Program-made: the position numbers and the translations under genes
Notes under the pieces: model-generated
The model's database searches: none
Seen by the model: the letters and a program-made list of their open reading frames with translations, nothing else
Told to the model about the DNA's origin: nothing
Assembly (NCBI GenBank): GCA_001557505.1
Contig: LSAX01000013.1
Span: 434,001-498,000, forward strand
DNA from: Reticulascus tulasneorum
Taxonomy: Eukaryota > Ascomycota > Sordariomycetes > Glomerellales > Reticulascaceae
Direction of reading: 5' to 3'
DNA length: 64,000 nt
Shown here: one piece after another, positions 1 to 11,439 of the stretch
Layout of the letters: each line of letters opens with the position of its first letter
Numbering within the stretch: the stretch's first letter is position 1

Positions 1-1
1 A

Positions 2-724
2 CCCACGATGCACCTGAGTGATAGCTTGCAAGTTGGCTTTCTGGAACGCGTTCCCAATTATGCGCATGAAATTGGCCACGCTTGGGGACTCTTCCACGAG
101 CATCAAGATCCTTTCTATTGGGAACAGGTCTTCTCCGGGAAGCTAGGCACGCTCTGGGGTGCAAGGTTGACGAACAATTTGGGTCTAAGTGGGGATCTGG
201 ATACATGGCACTGCGACAACTTGAAGGATTTTGACGAGCCTTGGGCCCAATTCAGAGCCGACGAGCCGAACGGGAATGACGAATTGTGCATGAACCGCAA
301 CCTGGCTGCCAAGTACAAATTCAGCGGTGGCATCGAGTATTTGCCTTTCAAAGCCGGATATCGAAGCTACCACAACAACGTTGAAGATCCAAGACGGGCT
401 GGCGGTGGGGCGGATTCTGTCGACTGGTGGTCCATTATGCTGTATCCTAGCGGGGCAGGAGGCAGAGGAGACGTCCCGATTCCGGCAGAGGGCCAACGGC
501 CCCTAGATCTTGAAACAGAAGATCCCCGGGCGCCCGTTTTAACCAAGCCGGGCAACGCGAACGGCGGTCGGTACGGTAGTCCAAAGAAGCCGAGCTCAAT
601 GGATGTTTCTGGCGTTTTTAATCTGTATGGTATTGAGAAGCTGCCGCCGACGTTGCACATCGACCCACAGTCCAAGTGGTACGATCCTTTCAAGAAGTTC
701 ATCAGGAAGCAGAAATGCTCGTAG
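2..724 (+). CDS. Astacin-like zinc metalloprotease, C-terminal part (5' end outside the window)
   Basis: The frame is open from the window edge to a TAG at 722-724, so only the C-terminal ~240 residues are present. The first ATG (position 8) is probably internal. The zinc-binding helix HEIGHAWGLFHEH fits HExxHxxGxxHE, giving three His ligands and the catalytic Glu. About 110 residues later SIMLYPS matches the Met-turn SxMxY of astacin-type metzincins, and the tail (SSMDVSGVFNLYG) also resembles fungal M12A-like proteins. It should hydrolyse peptide bonds and is probably secreted, but the signal peptide lies outside the window. No frame damage is visible. Family confidence is high; substrate and the exact M12 subgroup are unknown. 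Confidence 0.8.
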   Translation, partial: PTMHLSDSLQVGFLERVPNYAHEIGHAWGLFHEHQDPFYWEQVFSGKLGTLWGARLTNNLGLSGDLDTWHCDNLKDFDEPWAQFRADEPNGNDELCMNRNLAAKYKFSGGIEYLPFKAGYRSYHNNVEDPRRAGGGADSVDWWSIMLYPSGAGGRGDVPIPAEGQRPLDLETEDPRAPVLTKPGNANGGRYGSPKKPSSMDVSGVFNLYGIEKLPPTLHIDPQSKWYDPFKKFIRKQKCS

Positions 725-1179
725 GGTCAACGCAGACCGGGCTGAGTGAGATTGTGAGGTTCCTTATGTAGCTGTTGTCCCTTACTTGTCCGGCTCTTGC
801 TCTTTCTCGTTTCATTGGGTGGATATAATTTCATATACATTCGTTTCAATCACTTAGCAGATAAAATAAAATACAATACATTGTGCTGTTTTGATAGGCA
901 TCATCATTATGAAATGCGTGTCATCCCTCAGTGATAATTGTAGCCGTTTTTATAGGGAACATGACTTTTCATTCAACAAAATTCATTTTGGACTCTATTT
1001 TTTAGGCGGAAATCGATGACTGCCATTCGAAAATGCCTAATTCTCAGATATAGGGATGGCATGTTTAGGGATCAAGTGTAGTGACAGCTTAGGACGGTCA
1101 TGGATGAAATGGTGGAATTCTGCATCAGGGCACTTGATAATTCCATACTCGTAGTTATCAGCTACCCATCTAATTCCAC
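725..1179. other. Intergenic, 455 bp, between convergent genes
   Basis: This is the shared 3' region of the metalloprotease (+) and the chitinase (-). It is AT-rich around 830-1010. I see no ORF with recognisable content, repeat or RNA gene. Confidence 0.6.
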
Positions 1180-3107
1180 TCAGACATAGTACTGAAAATC
1201 GGAGGCCCCAGTTCCAAGATCCGGGAGTTGAAGTCTCATAGGCGGGTACACGGCCGACTTGCCTCGACCCAGATTTGCTCCCAGTGCATCGATCAACGTC
1301 CCATCATCTAGATCAATAGCCCATATCATTACGCTCTCCCCCGACCTCAGGTATTAGCTTGCTCTGTGATATACTTCAACCAGAAGTAAATGGGAGACTT
1401 ACCCGCCCAAGCACCTCAGATTGGCGTAATCTAACTTTAGTTTCAATGTCTCTGTATCATCCCAGCTAACCCATTGATCATTATCCCAGGTGACAATCTT
1501 CGCCGCAGCCGTCCTGTCAAAAGCCACGTCGGCACCCTGCGCAATAATTTGCATGATTTCTCGCGCTGATAACACGCCTGGTGTACCAGTGCATTCGCCG
1601 CCACGCGCCCCGTCACTGAATTCACAGCCTGGGGCTTTGCAGCTCGGGTTCTTGAGCGTAAAACTCCGGCCGTAGAAACCGAGGCCCATGACCACGCGGT
1701 CCGGGTTGATGTTATTGCGCCACAGCAGTTCGAGACCAATTTGGATCTCGGTCAGGTTTGTGTGCGCGTAGACATAAGGACCCAGAGAACGAATGTCGGC
1801 GTCCCAGACGCCGTCTGAGAAAACAGTCAGAAAAGAAATTTCCTATATTGAGGAGGTAATACGACTCACGGATATCATATGACATAATATTGAACCAATC
1901 GAGATGCTGCTCCAATCCCACAATATCGAACCCTCTCAAATACCAGTACGACGCTGGAAGTGTGAGGGTTAGTCCGTATCGTTTCCCGCTCCGGTTCAAG
2001 CGTTCCCGGAATCTTCTACAGACAGTGACGTAGTTTTTAAAGTCGTCAGGGATACCACCGCGATCCTCTGCGACGGGATACTCCCAGTCTAGGTCCACGC
2101 CGTCGAAGTTGTTGGCTTGCAAAAAGCTAACAACGGATTCGAAGAAGGCGTCTTGGTTGGCCTCTGACTTGGCCATGTCCGAAAATGCAGTGCGCCAAGG
2201 GCCCGGGTCATTCATAGCCCAACCGCCGATAGCAATCCAGACTTGAAGCCCGGGTTGGCGTTCTTTCAAGGCTGAGACGCGGCGATACAAGGAAGCAGTG
2301 TTCTCATCCATCGGGGCAATACGGAAGGTAATTGGGTCAATCAATGCAAATGCGAAGTTGATGTGGGTGTAGTATCCCAAGGGAATATCCTCTGGTGCCA
2401 TATCTTTGGTCCCATCAGCTGAGTGACTTTCTCACCATAATGAAAATGTAAGTGGACTTACTGCCGCATGGCCTCTGAAGGTTCCATCCCTCGTAATAGC
2501 CGATGACCCTCTTTTCGACACTCTTACCTCCGGGACACGACGGTGAGACCACAGTCTTCCCCTGGCAGAAGTCGGCGGTCGTGCCGCAGAAGCCAAATGG
2601 ACTGCAGCTATTGGAAGACAGGTTGTTTAGTCTGCTGGCAAAAATTTCGCGAGAGTTCCATGAGGCATACCAGACATTGAGAGGACAAGTAGATGCGTTT
2701 GACCACTGCAATCCCCAACCAGGATCGCATTCGCTCTTCCAACTACATTGCGAAGTGCAACCAGTTCCGCAGAAAGTAGGTCCAGCTCCGCATGCACCTT
2801 TACCAGTAGAGTCCCTGTGACAAAATGATCAGCGACTTTGGTTTTGCATCGTGGATACAAGCCAAACAGAAACGGGTTGCACCTACAGTGGGCCACAGCA
2901 TCCAAGTTTGCAACCCTTGGTGGCGGAACAAATGTAGTCTGGCTCATCTGCTTCATCAACAGCAAGGGATAAAAACCCCTCTTCCCTAGAGAGAATATCT
3001 CCAACAGCATGCTTGGCCAAGGTCACATGAAGCATCAACTGGCCGAGACTGAGGAAGAAAAGCAGATGCCTCGCAAACATATTCGTGACTGTCACGCTGC
3101 TACGCAT
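1180..3107 (-). CDS. GH18 chitinase with N-terminal Cys-rich chitin-binding region
   Basis: Six exons on the minus strand: 2887-3107, 2671-2814, 2462-2607, 1870-2403, 1403-1814 and 1180-1345. All phases match and the product is 540 aa. The N-terminus has a signal peptide; an in-frame ATG at 3080 gives a tighter one. A Cys-rich stretch (CSATKGCKLGCCG, then CGTTADFC) looks like CBM18/hevein-type chitin binding. The GH18 barrel follows, with the catalytic motif FDGVDLDWEYP (DxxDxDxE), the substrate-binding block NIMSYD, and VMIWAIDLDD near its end. It should cleave beta-1,4-GlcNAc chains outside the cell. The sequence resembles class V, subgroup C ('killer toxin-like') chitinases, but it stops about 40 residues after the barrel and lacks the long C-terminal extension usual there. 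It is divergent from the SGNH hydrolase across a 1.3-kb gap. Confidence 0.88.
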
Positions 3108-4403
3108 AGATGCTGTTCTCGTATACCAAAGAATAGCAAGTAAGTTGAAAGCAAGAGAGAAGGTAAATCTTACAGCTGAACGAAACAGAAGCTCAAAGGT
3201 TATTCCTTACTCTGAATGTCGGACGCTTTCTCTCGGCTTCGTATTGGTTTTCTCAATAGCCGAGATAAACGAAGACGGGCAAACAGATTCACCAGTCGCC
3301 CGCATATTCATCACTTGACCTGGTGTGTATTTCCACTGCCATAGGGTCACATTTGAGTTTGCTCGTCTATGCAGACGAGAGTGCTTACATACGGCGCTAG
3401 TATGATGTTAGCGAAGTGCTTGGCATACCTTGGCTGTGTAACCGAATGCCCGCGTAATTGGGCATGGTGTTGTTACACACGTCGTCTTCAGGCCGCGACT
3501 GACGACCGTTAAGAACAAGATTCCATGCATGGTGTCTGCTTGAGTAGTTAGTGCCTTGCTTGTATTTCGTTGCCGCTTTGGCCCCCGCCTGCGATACGAC
3601 GCTATGGTGCCTTATGGGAAGGACTACCCTGCATATCAACTAACACAATTCGTCCGGGGGAGACCCTTACGATTTATTTACCGGGCTGCACCTATGTGTA
3701 AAGCATCTCAACTGGTAAGTACCTGTACCTGCCTCCGTTCACCCTTGTCCCGGTAAAGCGGGGATGGCCGTGTAGGTGCCGGGCTTTGCAACATACACGC
3801 CTCGGAGGTCGCACAACCTTCTACATCAGTAAGCACTGAGTCGTATTATTGAACACTATCAACCTGCTTTCTCGAGGCACACGAACGCTAAACTTGCATT
3901 ATGAGATAACTTATATATTCATACGACATGGGGGTCTCTGCTGTGATGCTACTCAGCAGCTTTATTATTAGCTGCTCTATCAACTTAGTAGCTCCGGGAT
4001 GGTTGACTCGAGCTACGATATTATTAATGTTTTCAAAGATAAGCGCTGTGAATTGCCGGTGTTTGGCATACTGGCTATAGGATTGGCGTGCAGCGAAAAT
4101 ATTGGGGCCTGGAACCTTTGACGGCCGCAAACCTCATCCACAACCTCATCCATTCGCTTCACTGCTCGCACTGTCCTCGTGAGAGAGGCTGGGGCCGGAA
4201 TCCCCGTGTTGTGGAGGACATGCCTAATGACATATCCGAACAATTGCATGGGAAACTCACATCCAGCACGTAGTGTCGCCGTGAGAATCATTCTTCTTCC
4301 TTCAACGAAAGTTTTTGTCACCTAACACCCGACATCTAAGCACCAAATTATTGATTTAGTTAGTTTTCTCTCATAGTTTCGCAATCTTGGTGTGTTAGTC
4401 AAG
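3108..4403. promoter_or_regulatory. Divergent intergenic region between the chitinase and SGNH hydrolase genes (~1.3 kb)
   Basis: Both flanking genes start here, so this stretch must hold both promoters. Only short ORFs without recognisable content are present. No clear TATA box or repeat stands out. Co-regulation of the two secreted enzymes is an inference from the arrangement. Confidence 0.5.
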
Positions 4404-6515
4404 ATGAAAATTTTGTTTAATTATGGGCTTTGCGCGTTGCTCGGATTTGGGGCGGCCCTTGCTGACCCAACTTCGAACAATACGACTTCGTTTCAAAACA
4501 GGAAACAAGTAGAGGTGCCCGCCGAGTTGCGAAGGCGTGCAAGTGATCCCGCAGATTTCGGCTGGATCAAGCGTTGGTCAGCCATCGGCGACAGCTTCAC
4601 CGCCGGTATTGGTGCCGGTAAGTTGGTGGAAGGCCGTAACAAGGGCAAATTGACCCATGTGGATTGCTCCCGATACGATGGATCATACCCGAAGCTTATC
4701 GAGCAGGCTCTCGGTCCAGGGCCGAACCAGTTTGATTTTCTTGCTTGTAGCGGCGACAGGACAATGCAAATTCATGACCAGGCACTAGCTCTTGATCCGG
4801 AGCAGGACCTTGTCATCATGACGGCCGGAGGGAACGACCTCTGCTTGGTATGGAAATGACACCAAGACAACCTTTTATTAGATTCGTGCTAACAGACAGT
4901 ATCACAGGCCATGATGATTAAGAAATGTGTCTTTCTCCCTTTTGACGGAGAGGCTGCGTGCCAAAATGTCATTAACAAGGCGATTGAGAACCTTGAATCC
5001 ATCCTGCGACCAAACATTGAGAGCGTTCTGGACACGCTCAACGTTCGCATGGCCAAGGACAGCGTGGTAGTCTACAGTGGATACGGTCAGTTCTTTAACA
5101 CTGAGAACGACCACTGCACCAACGACGAGAACTGGACGATAGAAGCTTTCGCCTGGTGGAAGATCTGGCCATTCTACGACCGCCCCCTCAAGCTCACCAT
5201 TGATCGTCGGAGGCAATTTAACAATCTTGTCTCTAGAATCAACCGCCTCATTGAGACAGTAGTGGATGACGCCAACAGTCGCGGGAAGTACAAATTCAAG
5301 CTTGGCTTCTCCAACTGGGATGGGTGGGCACAGGAGTCGGATGTTCGTGGCCAATACTGCGATCCAAGTTCTACGGGAAGGTATCCCGACCCCGAACAGC
5401 CGAATCTCCAGTTTTTTAAGCGGTCCACGCGCAAGGAAGACCGGCCGGGCCATGATCCCGACAACTTGAAGAAGCGTTGGGACGGTTACACAGAGGAGGA
5501 AATCAAGATTATTGAAGATCAGGTCCGGGGTGTCACGCGCGAAGAAGACAACTGGTACGAGAGCCTGCTCTACAAGTCGCCCAGTCCCCGAGCCGTCGCC
5601 ATAAAGAAGCTGGATCCGAGAGCACCGTCACCTCCGTCCTGTCCCGGTGATGACGCCTGGATTGACCCTACCCTAGGGATGGGATTGCCTGACTCCTTCT
5701 CCAAGAACTTCCACCCCAACACACTTGGGCATGTTACCATGGCCTCGTTTGCCCTCAACACTATAATCGATCAACGCGCGAAAGTTCTCGGCGCGGAGGC
5801 GCCGTCATGCGTGATAGAAGATGAGTTCAAATGCTGGAAACAGCAGGGCAGCCATAAGTATGCTAGCGCTTCATTCCTGGACGAGCACTACAAAGACTTT
5901 TGCAACAACCAGGTCAAACAGCCGCCAAACGAGGCGGGATGGCGTTTTGAGAAGACCTACTTCAAGGACACTCCCGAAGAGCACACGTTCGTCATAGATC
6001 TCGAGAACGCGCGAGACTTCCACCGCGACTCCTGCTTGGACTCCTTCAACCGATTGGTTCATGGCTGTGACGGTGGCCCGGACAATCCCATGAACTGGAA
6101 ATTTGGTGGCCGCTACGTGCGTGGGGAGTACACTTATGAACTCAACATCAAACGCGACCGCCCCTGGCCAATGCTCACAGAGCCGCGCGGCACATGCGGC
6201 AGCGTCGACAACTGGATTCTTTTCTTCCCCGTGTGGTCCAGTTTCGTTATTTACGGCGCTGGCTGGGCTGGCCACGACTGGGGTCAGGAGACGCTGCTAC
6301 CCAGCATCAAGTGGTGTCTCGGGCTCGGTGTGACAATGTGGCGGTTCGATTACCACGCTATGCCGGACTCGAATGGCATGGAGTGGAAGGCCGAGTTCAA
6401 CACGCCAATCTTAGTGAAGGACCGTTGTTTCGACAACGAAGCGGTCGCTCAGCACGCCGGAGGGCGTCATAGGTCGATTCATTCCGGTTCCGATTCAGGC
6501 TGTGGGTTTTTCTGA
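4404..6515 (+). CDS. Secreted SGNH-hydrolase (GDSL-type esterase/lipase-like) with Cys-rich C-terminal domain
   Basis: Exons 4404-4847 and 4908-6515 give 683 aa; the intron is a 60-bp GT-AG in phase 0. The ATG at 4404 opens a good signal peptide ending near ALAD. SGNH blocks are visible: AIGDSFTAG (block I, nucleophile Ser64), TAGGNDL (Asn block) and DSFSKNFHPNTLGH with the catalytic Asp and His (His417). After about residue 440 comes a separate domain with spaced cysteines, an NPMNWKFGG stretch and a YGAGWAGHDWGQ stretch. From memory, this resembles the extreme C-terminus of subgroup C chitinases, the very part the neighbouring chitinase lacks. It probably acts outside the cell on an ester substrate. 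SGNH is secure; the C-terminal assignment is tentative. Confidence 0.8.
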
Positions 6516-6714
6516 AGGTTCTATTTGCTACCTTCATATCTTAAATCTCCAGATTGTGTCGGAAGTTTCATGTACAAGAGAGGGTTTGTCCGGCCTGTTG
6601 CAACGGCTGGTTTTCCCAGTATGGAGAATGTCCACCAAGTCCACGCAGTCATTATAGTAAGCCTTGCAAGTCAGTTGACTAATTAGATAAACGTTAAAAC
6701 ATATCTCCTTTGTA

Positions 6715-8474
6715 TCAGCTTATCGGCCCCTCTCTAGCAAGTAGCGAGAGTTGAAGTGTGTAGCAGGCCGGCTTTCTCCGTGCTACATCTGACACTAGCA
6801 GTTGGGGATCCAGACTCCCCTTAGCGATGACATAGATGATGGATCCATCAGGCATTTGAATGATTGCTCGATCAGATAATTCATTTCCCCGAACAACCTC
6901 AGTTGTCGTAGCCAGCACATCGGTGTTGGAACTTGTCGTTACACTGCACGTTGGACTTCCCTGCTTCGGTTCAAGACCCACAACAACGTAATGATCAATA
7001 GTCGTTCCTCCTGCCTTTCGACCGACTTTGAATTTCACCAATAAATGAGTACGTGATTCTAAAATAATCTTCGTGTCACGGAATCCGGACAATACAGCTG
7101 GGAGACTAAGGGGGACTTGGTCACATTCGAGGGATTTGTGTCTTGGACTTTGTAGAGGTTGATGGGAGGCAAGGATTCAACAAAGCTGATTGTAGTCTCC
7201 TGACCGTGCGGCAATACTATCTCTAGATCCGGACGGAAATGACGTTGCTTCCTCGCCAATAATGAGAGATAGTTTAGTCCGTTTGTGTTCAAGTAAATAT
7301 CCGAAAGTTTGAGGGACTGGAAATCCTTCAGACTGAGGAGTGAGATTCGTGAGGGGCTGCATCTCCAGTAGTTCGAAGAAGCACGCAAGGTATATGGGTT
7401 CACCGTGATACAAACATAACTTCTCTGGTGTAGGAACCCGGTCCATAAGATCAAAGAATACGGGAGTTTTGCCTGGGGGGGACTTTCCAAGACGCATTTG
7501 AATGTAGAGTCCACGGCTTGTAAGTTGTGGAGGCCGCCATTGTACCCCCCGGGGGGTGGGGGGGGGGGGGGGGGGGGGGGGGGCATCTGAATACCAGAAA
7601 AGGATACAAGGTCGCCATAGTCACATCGTTGTGTCGCAGAAGCGTAAGGTCCCCCTTTATGAAAGAGCGCCGGGGAGGGTGCCAGCACTGACAAGGTCTT
7701 TTCTTCCTCAATGATCGACGATGAGAATGGGTCCTCCTGTCCTCCCGGGGTAGACCAGAGGAGGAGAGAAAAATCCTCAGTCTGCCTGAGTAATTCTTCC
7801 TGCAAGCGACGAAATGCATTTCCCCCTTCACCGTAGAGCAGGGGCATGTTGATTCCGAAGACACCAAGGAGACAGTAATCTATATCTTCTACTCTTGTCG
7901 TCTCTCGATTTGATGCCCACGACATTCTTTCGGCGATTGAGTATGCATTCAGGTATCGTGAAAAAAGGGCGGCCTTGGGTATACCGGTGATATCTTCAAT
8001 CTGAGAGGTCAGGCTCCATTTTGTGCCAATATCGGACCAGTCCTTGGCATAGAACTCGATTTTCGACGGCGCGATCGATTCTTGCAGACACCAGCCAGGT
8101 ATAAACCAGCGGGCTTGTTTGAAGTCGACCTCGGGAAAGTCTGGGTTCGCAGCTGGAACGTCCTCGAGAAAGACGTAGCAGACGGCTGAATCCGAGTACC
8201 ACTTGTACATTGAGTTGATAGCCTCCGAGAGTTCGACACTGGAAGTTTTGTCCATACAGCAAGTATCAATCTAAACCCAATTGAACACATCTCTCTCCGC
8301 CTGGCTGCAGGAGCCCAGGATCTTGCTGTAGCCTTTCATTGTCGTTCTGTCGACGCGTTGCATGTCTCGGAGCGTGACCTCCTCTTCACCCCACGTATGT
8401 GACAGAATCGCGTACGATGGGATGGAATGTACGAACTGTTGCAGCTCCAAAGACTTGGAATTGAGTAAACGCAT
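6715..8474 (-). pseudogene. HET-domain (heterokaryon incompatibility) gene with a nonsense codon and a frameshift
   Basis: Reading starts at the ATG at 8474 (MRLLN). The HET core follows: YAILSHTWGEEEVT, then KGYSKI...FNWV, the WIDTCC region, LLGVFGINMPLLYGEG and FRRLQEELL. At 8271-8273 a TAG stands where the family has Trp in WIDTCC; the same frame resumes at once with IDTCCMDKTSS. Near 7090-7130 the C-terminal part moves to another frame (GFRDTKIILESR...), ending at the stop at 6715. The TGG-to-TAG change is CpA-to-TpA on the opposite strand, as expected for repeat-induced point mutation. A 26-base G run (7558-7583) lies inside the coding region and reads as polyproline. An active gene would act in allorecognition and cell death. 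A missed intron at the stop is unlikely because conserved residues flank it on both sides. Confidence 0.75.
7545..7583. repeat. C6-G6-T-G26 homopolymer tract inside the HET gene
   Basis: Six C (7545-7550), six G (7551-7556), one T, then 26 uninterrupted G (7558-7583). On the coding strand it gives a Pro run followed by GGY. Its length is not a multiple of three, so slippage here would shift the frame of the HET gene. Confidence 0.9.
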
Positions 8475-9659
8475 CTTGAGGTGTGTGCTGAAATGGAGGA
8501 AACTTTGGATGCTGCTTGATGAGGGCGTACCCGAGAGACGAGAAATAGATTGAGAATGTACACTAGGTATCAAGTGAAGAGGGTCGTAAAAAACAGTGCC
8601 GCTTTGTCATCTGGATATTCAAGTGCGTACTCAGCTCTTCATGGGAGTATTGTAATAAACATTTTTTACAACCTACTTGACTATCAAGGAAATCGAGGGA
8701 GGAAGAGGGAAAGTGGCCTGCCGTGTGATGAACCCTGTGCTAAATATGCGCCTCGGGTGGCTCGTGTGCCTGCAAGACACTTGGCCTCCATTTCCTCAAG
8801 CAATGTAGCTAATTGCCCAAACAAAGCCATTTCTTCTCTCCGTAGCTCTCACATGATTTAACAGATGGCACTCGCATACTCCTCTACACGACGGCGGCTT
8901 GAGGCCTTCATAGAATAAGAAGTTACGTTTTCTGCGACGTCTGCAGGCTTTGCACTCCATTTTGCTGCCGTTCATCCCGAAGGACAATCGGATGTTTTGA
9001 TACGGATCTGCCTGACGTCTCGTTGGGCGAACTTGTTAGGCAGCGACGAATGAGAGCCTCAATCGCACCCATTTGCGACCACATACTTCAAACAACGAAC
9101 GGCTCGATTTGGCGTCCTTTCACCATCGCCTAACGAGCGAAGCCTGTATGGTGAGCACAAACAACTTCCATCACGCCCTCGTCATCCTCATAGCCACCTG
9201 CTTCTCTAGCTGGGTCGACCTGTTTGACGCTGGGAAAGAACACATCGGCCAATTCGGCGCTAATCCTTGTTCGAATGTCTAGTGTTACGAGAAAGCAGAT
9301 TCCTTAATTATAGGCTACACCTGCCATCTTTGAAAATCACTCTGTCCCTATGCGCGTCTTGGTGCAGCCCACCATTGATGCCTCCTAGCCGACGATTGTC
9401 CATGATGCAGCCACTTGCGGCGAACTGCTTGGTGTGCCACGACCTTGTTCGCACATCCAGCATCCTGCTTAAAACAGACCAAATCAGTCACATGCCCCAA
9501 GATTGTCCGCTGTCCGTGAATTCATGGGGAGTTCGGAAATCCAAGCCTTGGATTTGAACCCCACCAACTACGACGAACCTGGTCTTTTCGTGGGGGTTTA
9601 TTAGTCGGACTGCAGTAGTCTATGTACCAATGATAAATGCCTGAAGGGACTCAATGGCG
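8475..9659. other. Intergenic, ~1.2 kb, between two damaged HET genes
   Basis: Only short ORFs without recognisable domains. No repeat or RNA gene recognised. It should hold the original promoter of the minus-strand HET gene. Confidence 0.5.
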
Positions 9660-11439
9660 GGCTTCTCAAGTTACAGTTTTACACTCATCCAGGTAGATCG
9701 GTTCTCTTCATATCCGCCTCTCCACTGCTAACGAGTGACCCTGATAGAACGCCCGACAATCTGGCCAGCATTTCCCCCATCCTACGACACATTCTCCGAA
9801 CATGAGATTCATATCGCGGGACAGTTGGCGAGTCAGTGGCAGTCTGTCTGCTCCAGCTCCCATGTCAACTGGAGGAGCTCTTGGAGCCACGTTATACCAT
9901 CTAGGTTGCTATACATTGGGCCCGGTCTAGAGGGCTCGCGTCTCATCACCCCTTATGGAGCCACCAAGTATGTGGCTCTCAGCTGGCATTTGGGCGAGAA
10001 GAAGAAGTGGCCTATTTCTACTATAAAACGAATTTTCTCCAGCGCCAGCGCGAAATTCCGGTGCCAGAACTGCCACCGTTATTCCAAGACGCAATGGTTG
10101 TTACTCGAGAGATGGGGATCAGCCACATCTGGATCGATTCTGTATGCACTATGCAAGACTCCGACGATGATAAAAACTCCGAAATAGGGAGGATGTCTGA
10201 CATTTACGGCAACTCTTGGGTAACTCTGGCGGCCCACAACTGCGCAAATGCCTTTGAAAGGCTTCTCAAATTCAACAGTAATCGCGATGCTTTCAAGGCC
10301 GACGTTGCCATTCCTTGTCCTGGGCTACGCGAGGACAAGGTCCATCTTCACCTCCGGTGTGTTCCTAAGCAGGGCGATCATGCATCGCATCTGCTTGATG
10401 GAAGCATGCTTGAGAGACGAGGATGGTGTTTGCAGGAAAAGCTGCTGTCGCGCCGCATTCTGAACTTCGGTCCTAAGGAGTTGTCATGGCAGTGTCAAGT
10501 AGCGCAAATGTGTTCATGCACCAACATGCAGCTGCAGTGTCTGGCGACATGATGAGAGTCGAAATCAACAACAGAGAAGTCAATAAGACGGACTGGCCTA
10601 GATCCTGCAAGAATTCACGTCCAGAGCTATCACTTCGCATGTCGACCGCTTGGAGGCAGTTGGGGCTGGCCAGACGGATTGGGGAGAATGAAGAGGAAGG
10701 GCCGCAAGCACAATCCAAGCTCCATGTAATCCTTGCATCCGATCCCTATCTGTCTGGTATATGGCGGTCTCAGCTGGGCAGTCTACTTGCTTGGTTCGTT
10801 AGACCGATATCTGGAGCACGAACCGACCGACCGCCACCATTCCGACCGGAAGACCCGGCGCGTGCTCAAGTGGCATACCAAGCACCGTCATGGAGCTGGG
10901 CTTCTGTAACGGGGAGAGTGGAGTTCATCCTGGGTGGGAGTGTAGATGTAAGAGATGTGGGTTGCATTTCCGCAGATCCGTCGAACCCCTACGGACCAGT
11001 GAAGGCCGGTTCTGGATACATTATCGTCAGAGGCCGATTATTGCCAGTGATTCAAGTGTTCCACCAACGGCGGCGCAATCCCCGGGACGGACAGCACTGG
11101 GGCCCATTTGCCGAGATTCAAGCTGACCCCGGCATGAGAATGCTCCACAACGAACTAATGCCCGACGTTTGGGACGGACGAAGGTGTCCGCTTGCTGACG
11201 AAGAGGGTACGTTTGCCGCCTTGGAGGTCGTGGCAAGGTCGTGTGCACTTCTTCTCAGGCGCTTGACTCCGGAACCCCATGTGTCGGCTGAGGGTGGCCT
11301 CAGGAAGTTTGAGAGACTGGGGTTGATTACATCCGAACTTAGTTGGCTGAGTGTTCAAATCAGAAGAAGAGGACATAATGATAGTTTAGTTTGGTTATTT
11401 ATTCTGGTCTGTTGGGAGCAACATGATTGCCTAGTGTAA
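9660..11439 (+). pseudogene. Degenerate HET-domain gene, split over three reading frames
   Basis: Segment 1 (about 9735-10010) carries a pre-HET Cys/His stretch, PSRLLYIGPG and YVALSWHLG. Segment 2 (10007-10552), in another frame, carries LPPLFQDAMVVTREMG, HIWIDSVCTMQD, MSDIYGNSWVTLAA and ERRGWCLQEKLLSRR. Segment 3 (about 10486-11439), in a third frame, carries DPYLSGIWRS and YQAPSWSWASV. This is the usual order in HET proteins, so one gene has been broken at least twice (near 10000-10010 and 10480-10550). A 5' intron ending at a GATAG near 9750 is possible. No in-frame ATG is clear at the start. The product would be an incompatibility-type protein; the present copy is almost certainly inactive. 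Confidence 0.75.

Noticed and set aside
8250..8290. Intron explaining the TAG in the first HET gene
   Set aside because: Conserved HET residues lie directly on both sides of the stop in the same frame, leaving no room for an intron.
9535..9560. tRNA-like T-loop (TTCAAAT on the minus strand)
   Set aside because: Only two flanking base pairs would form and no anticodon or acceptor stem is found.
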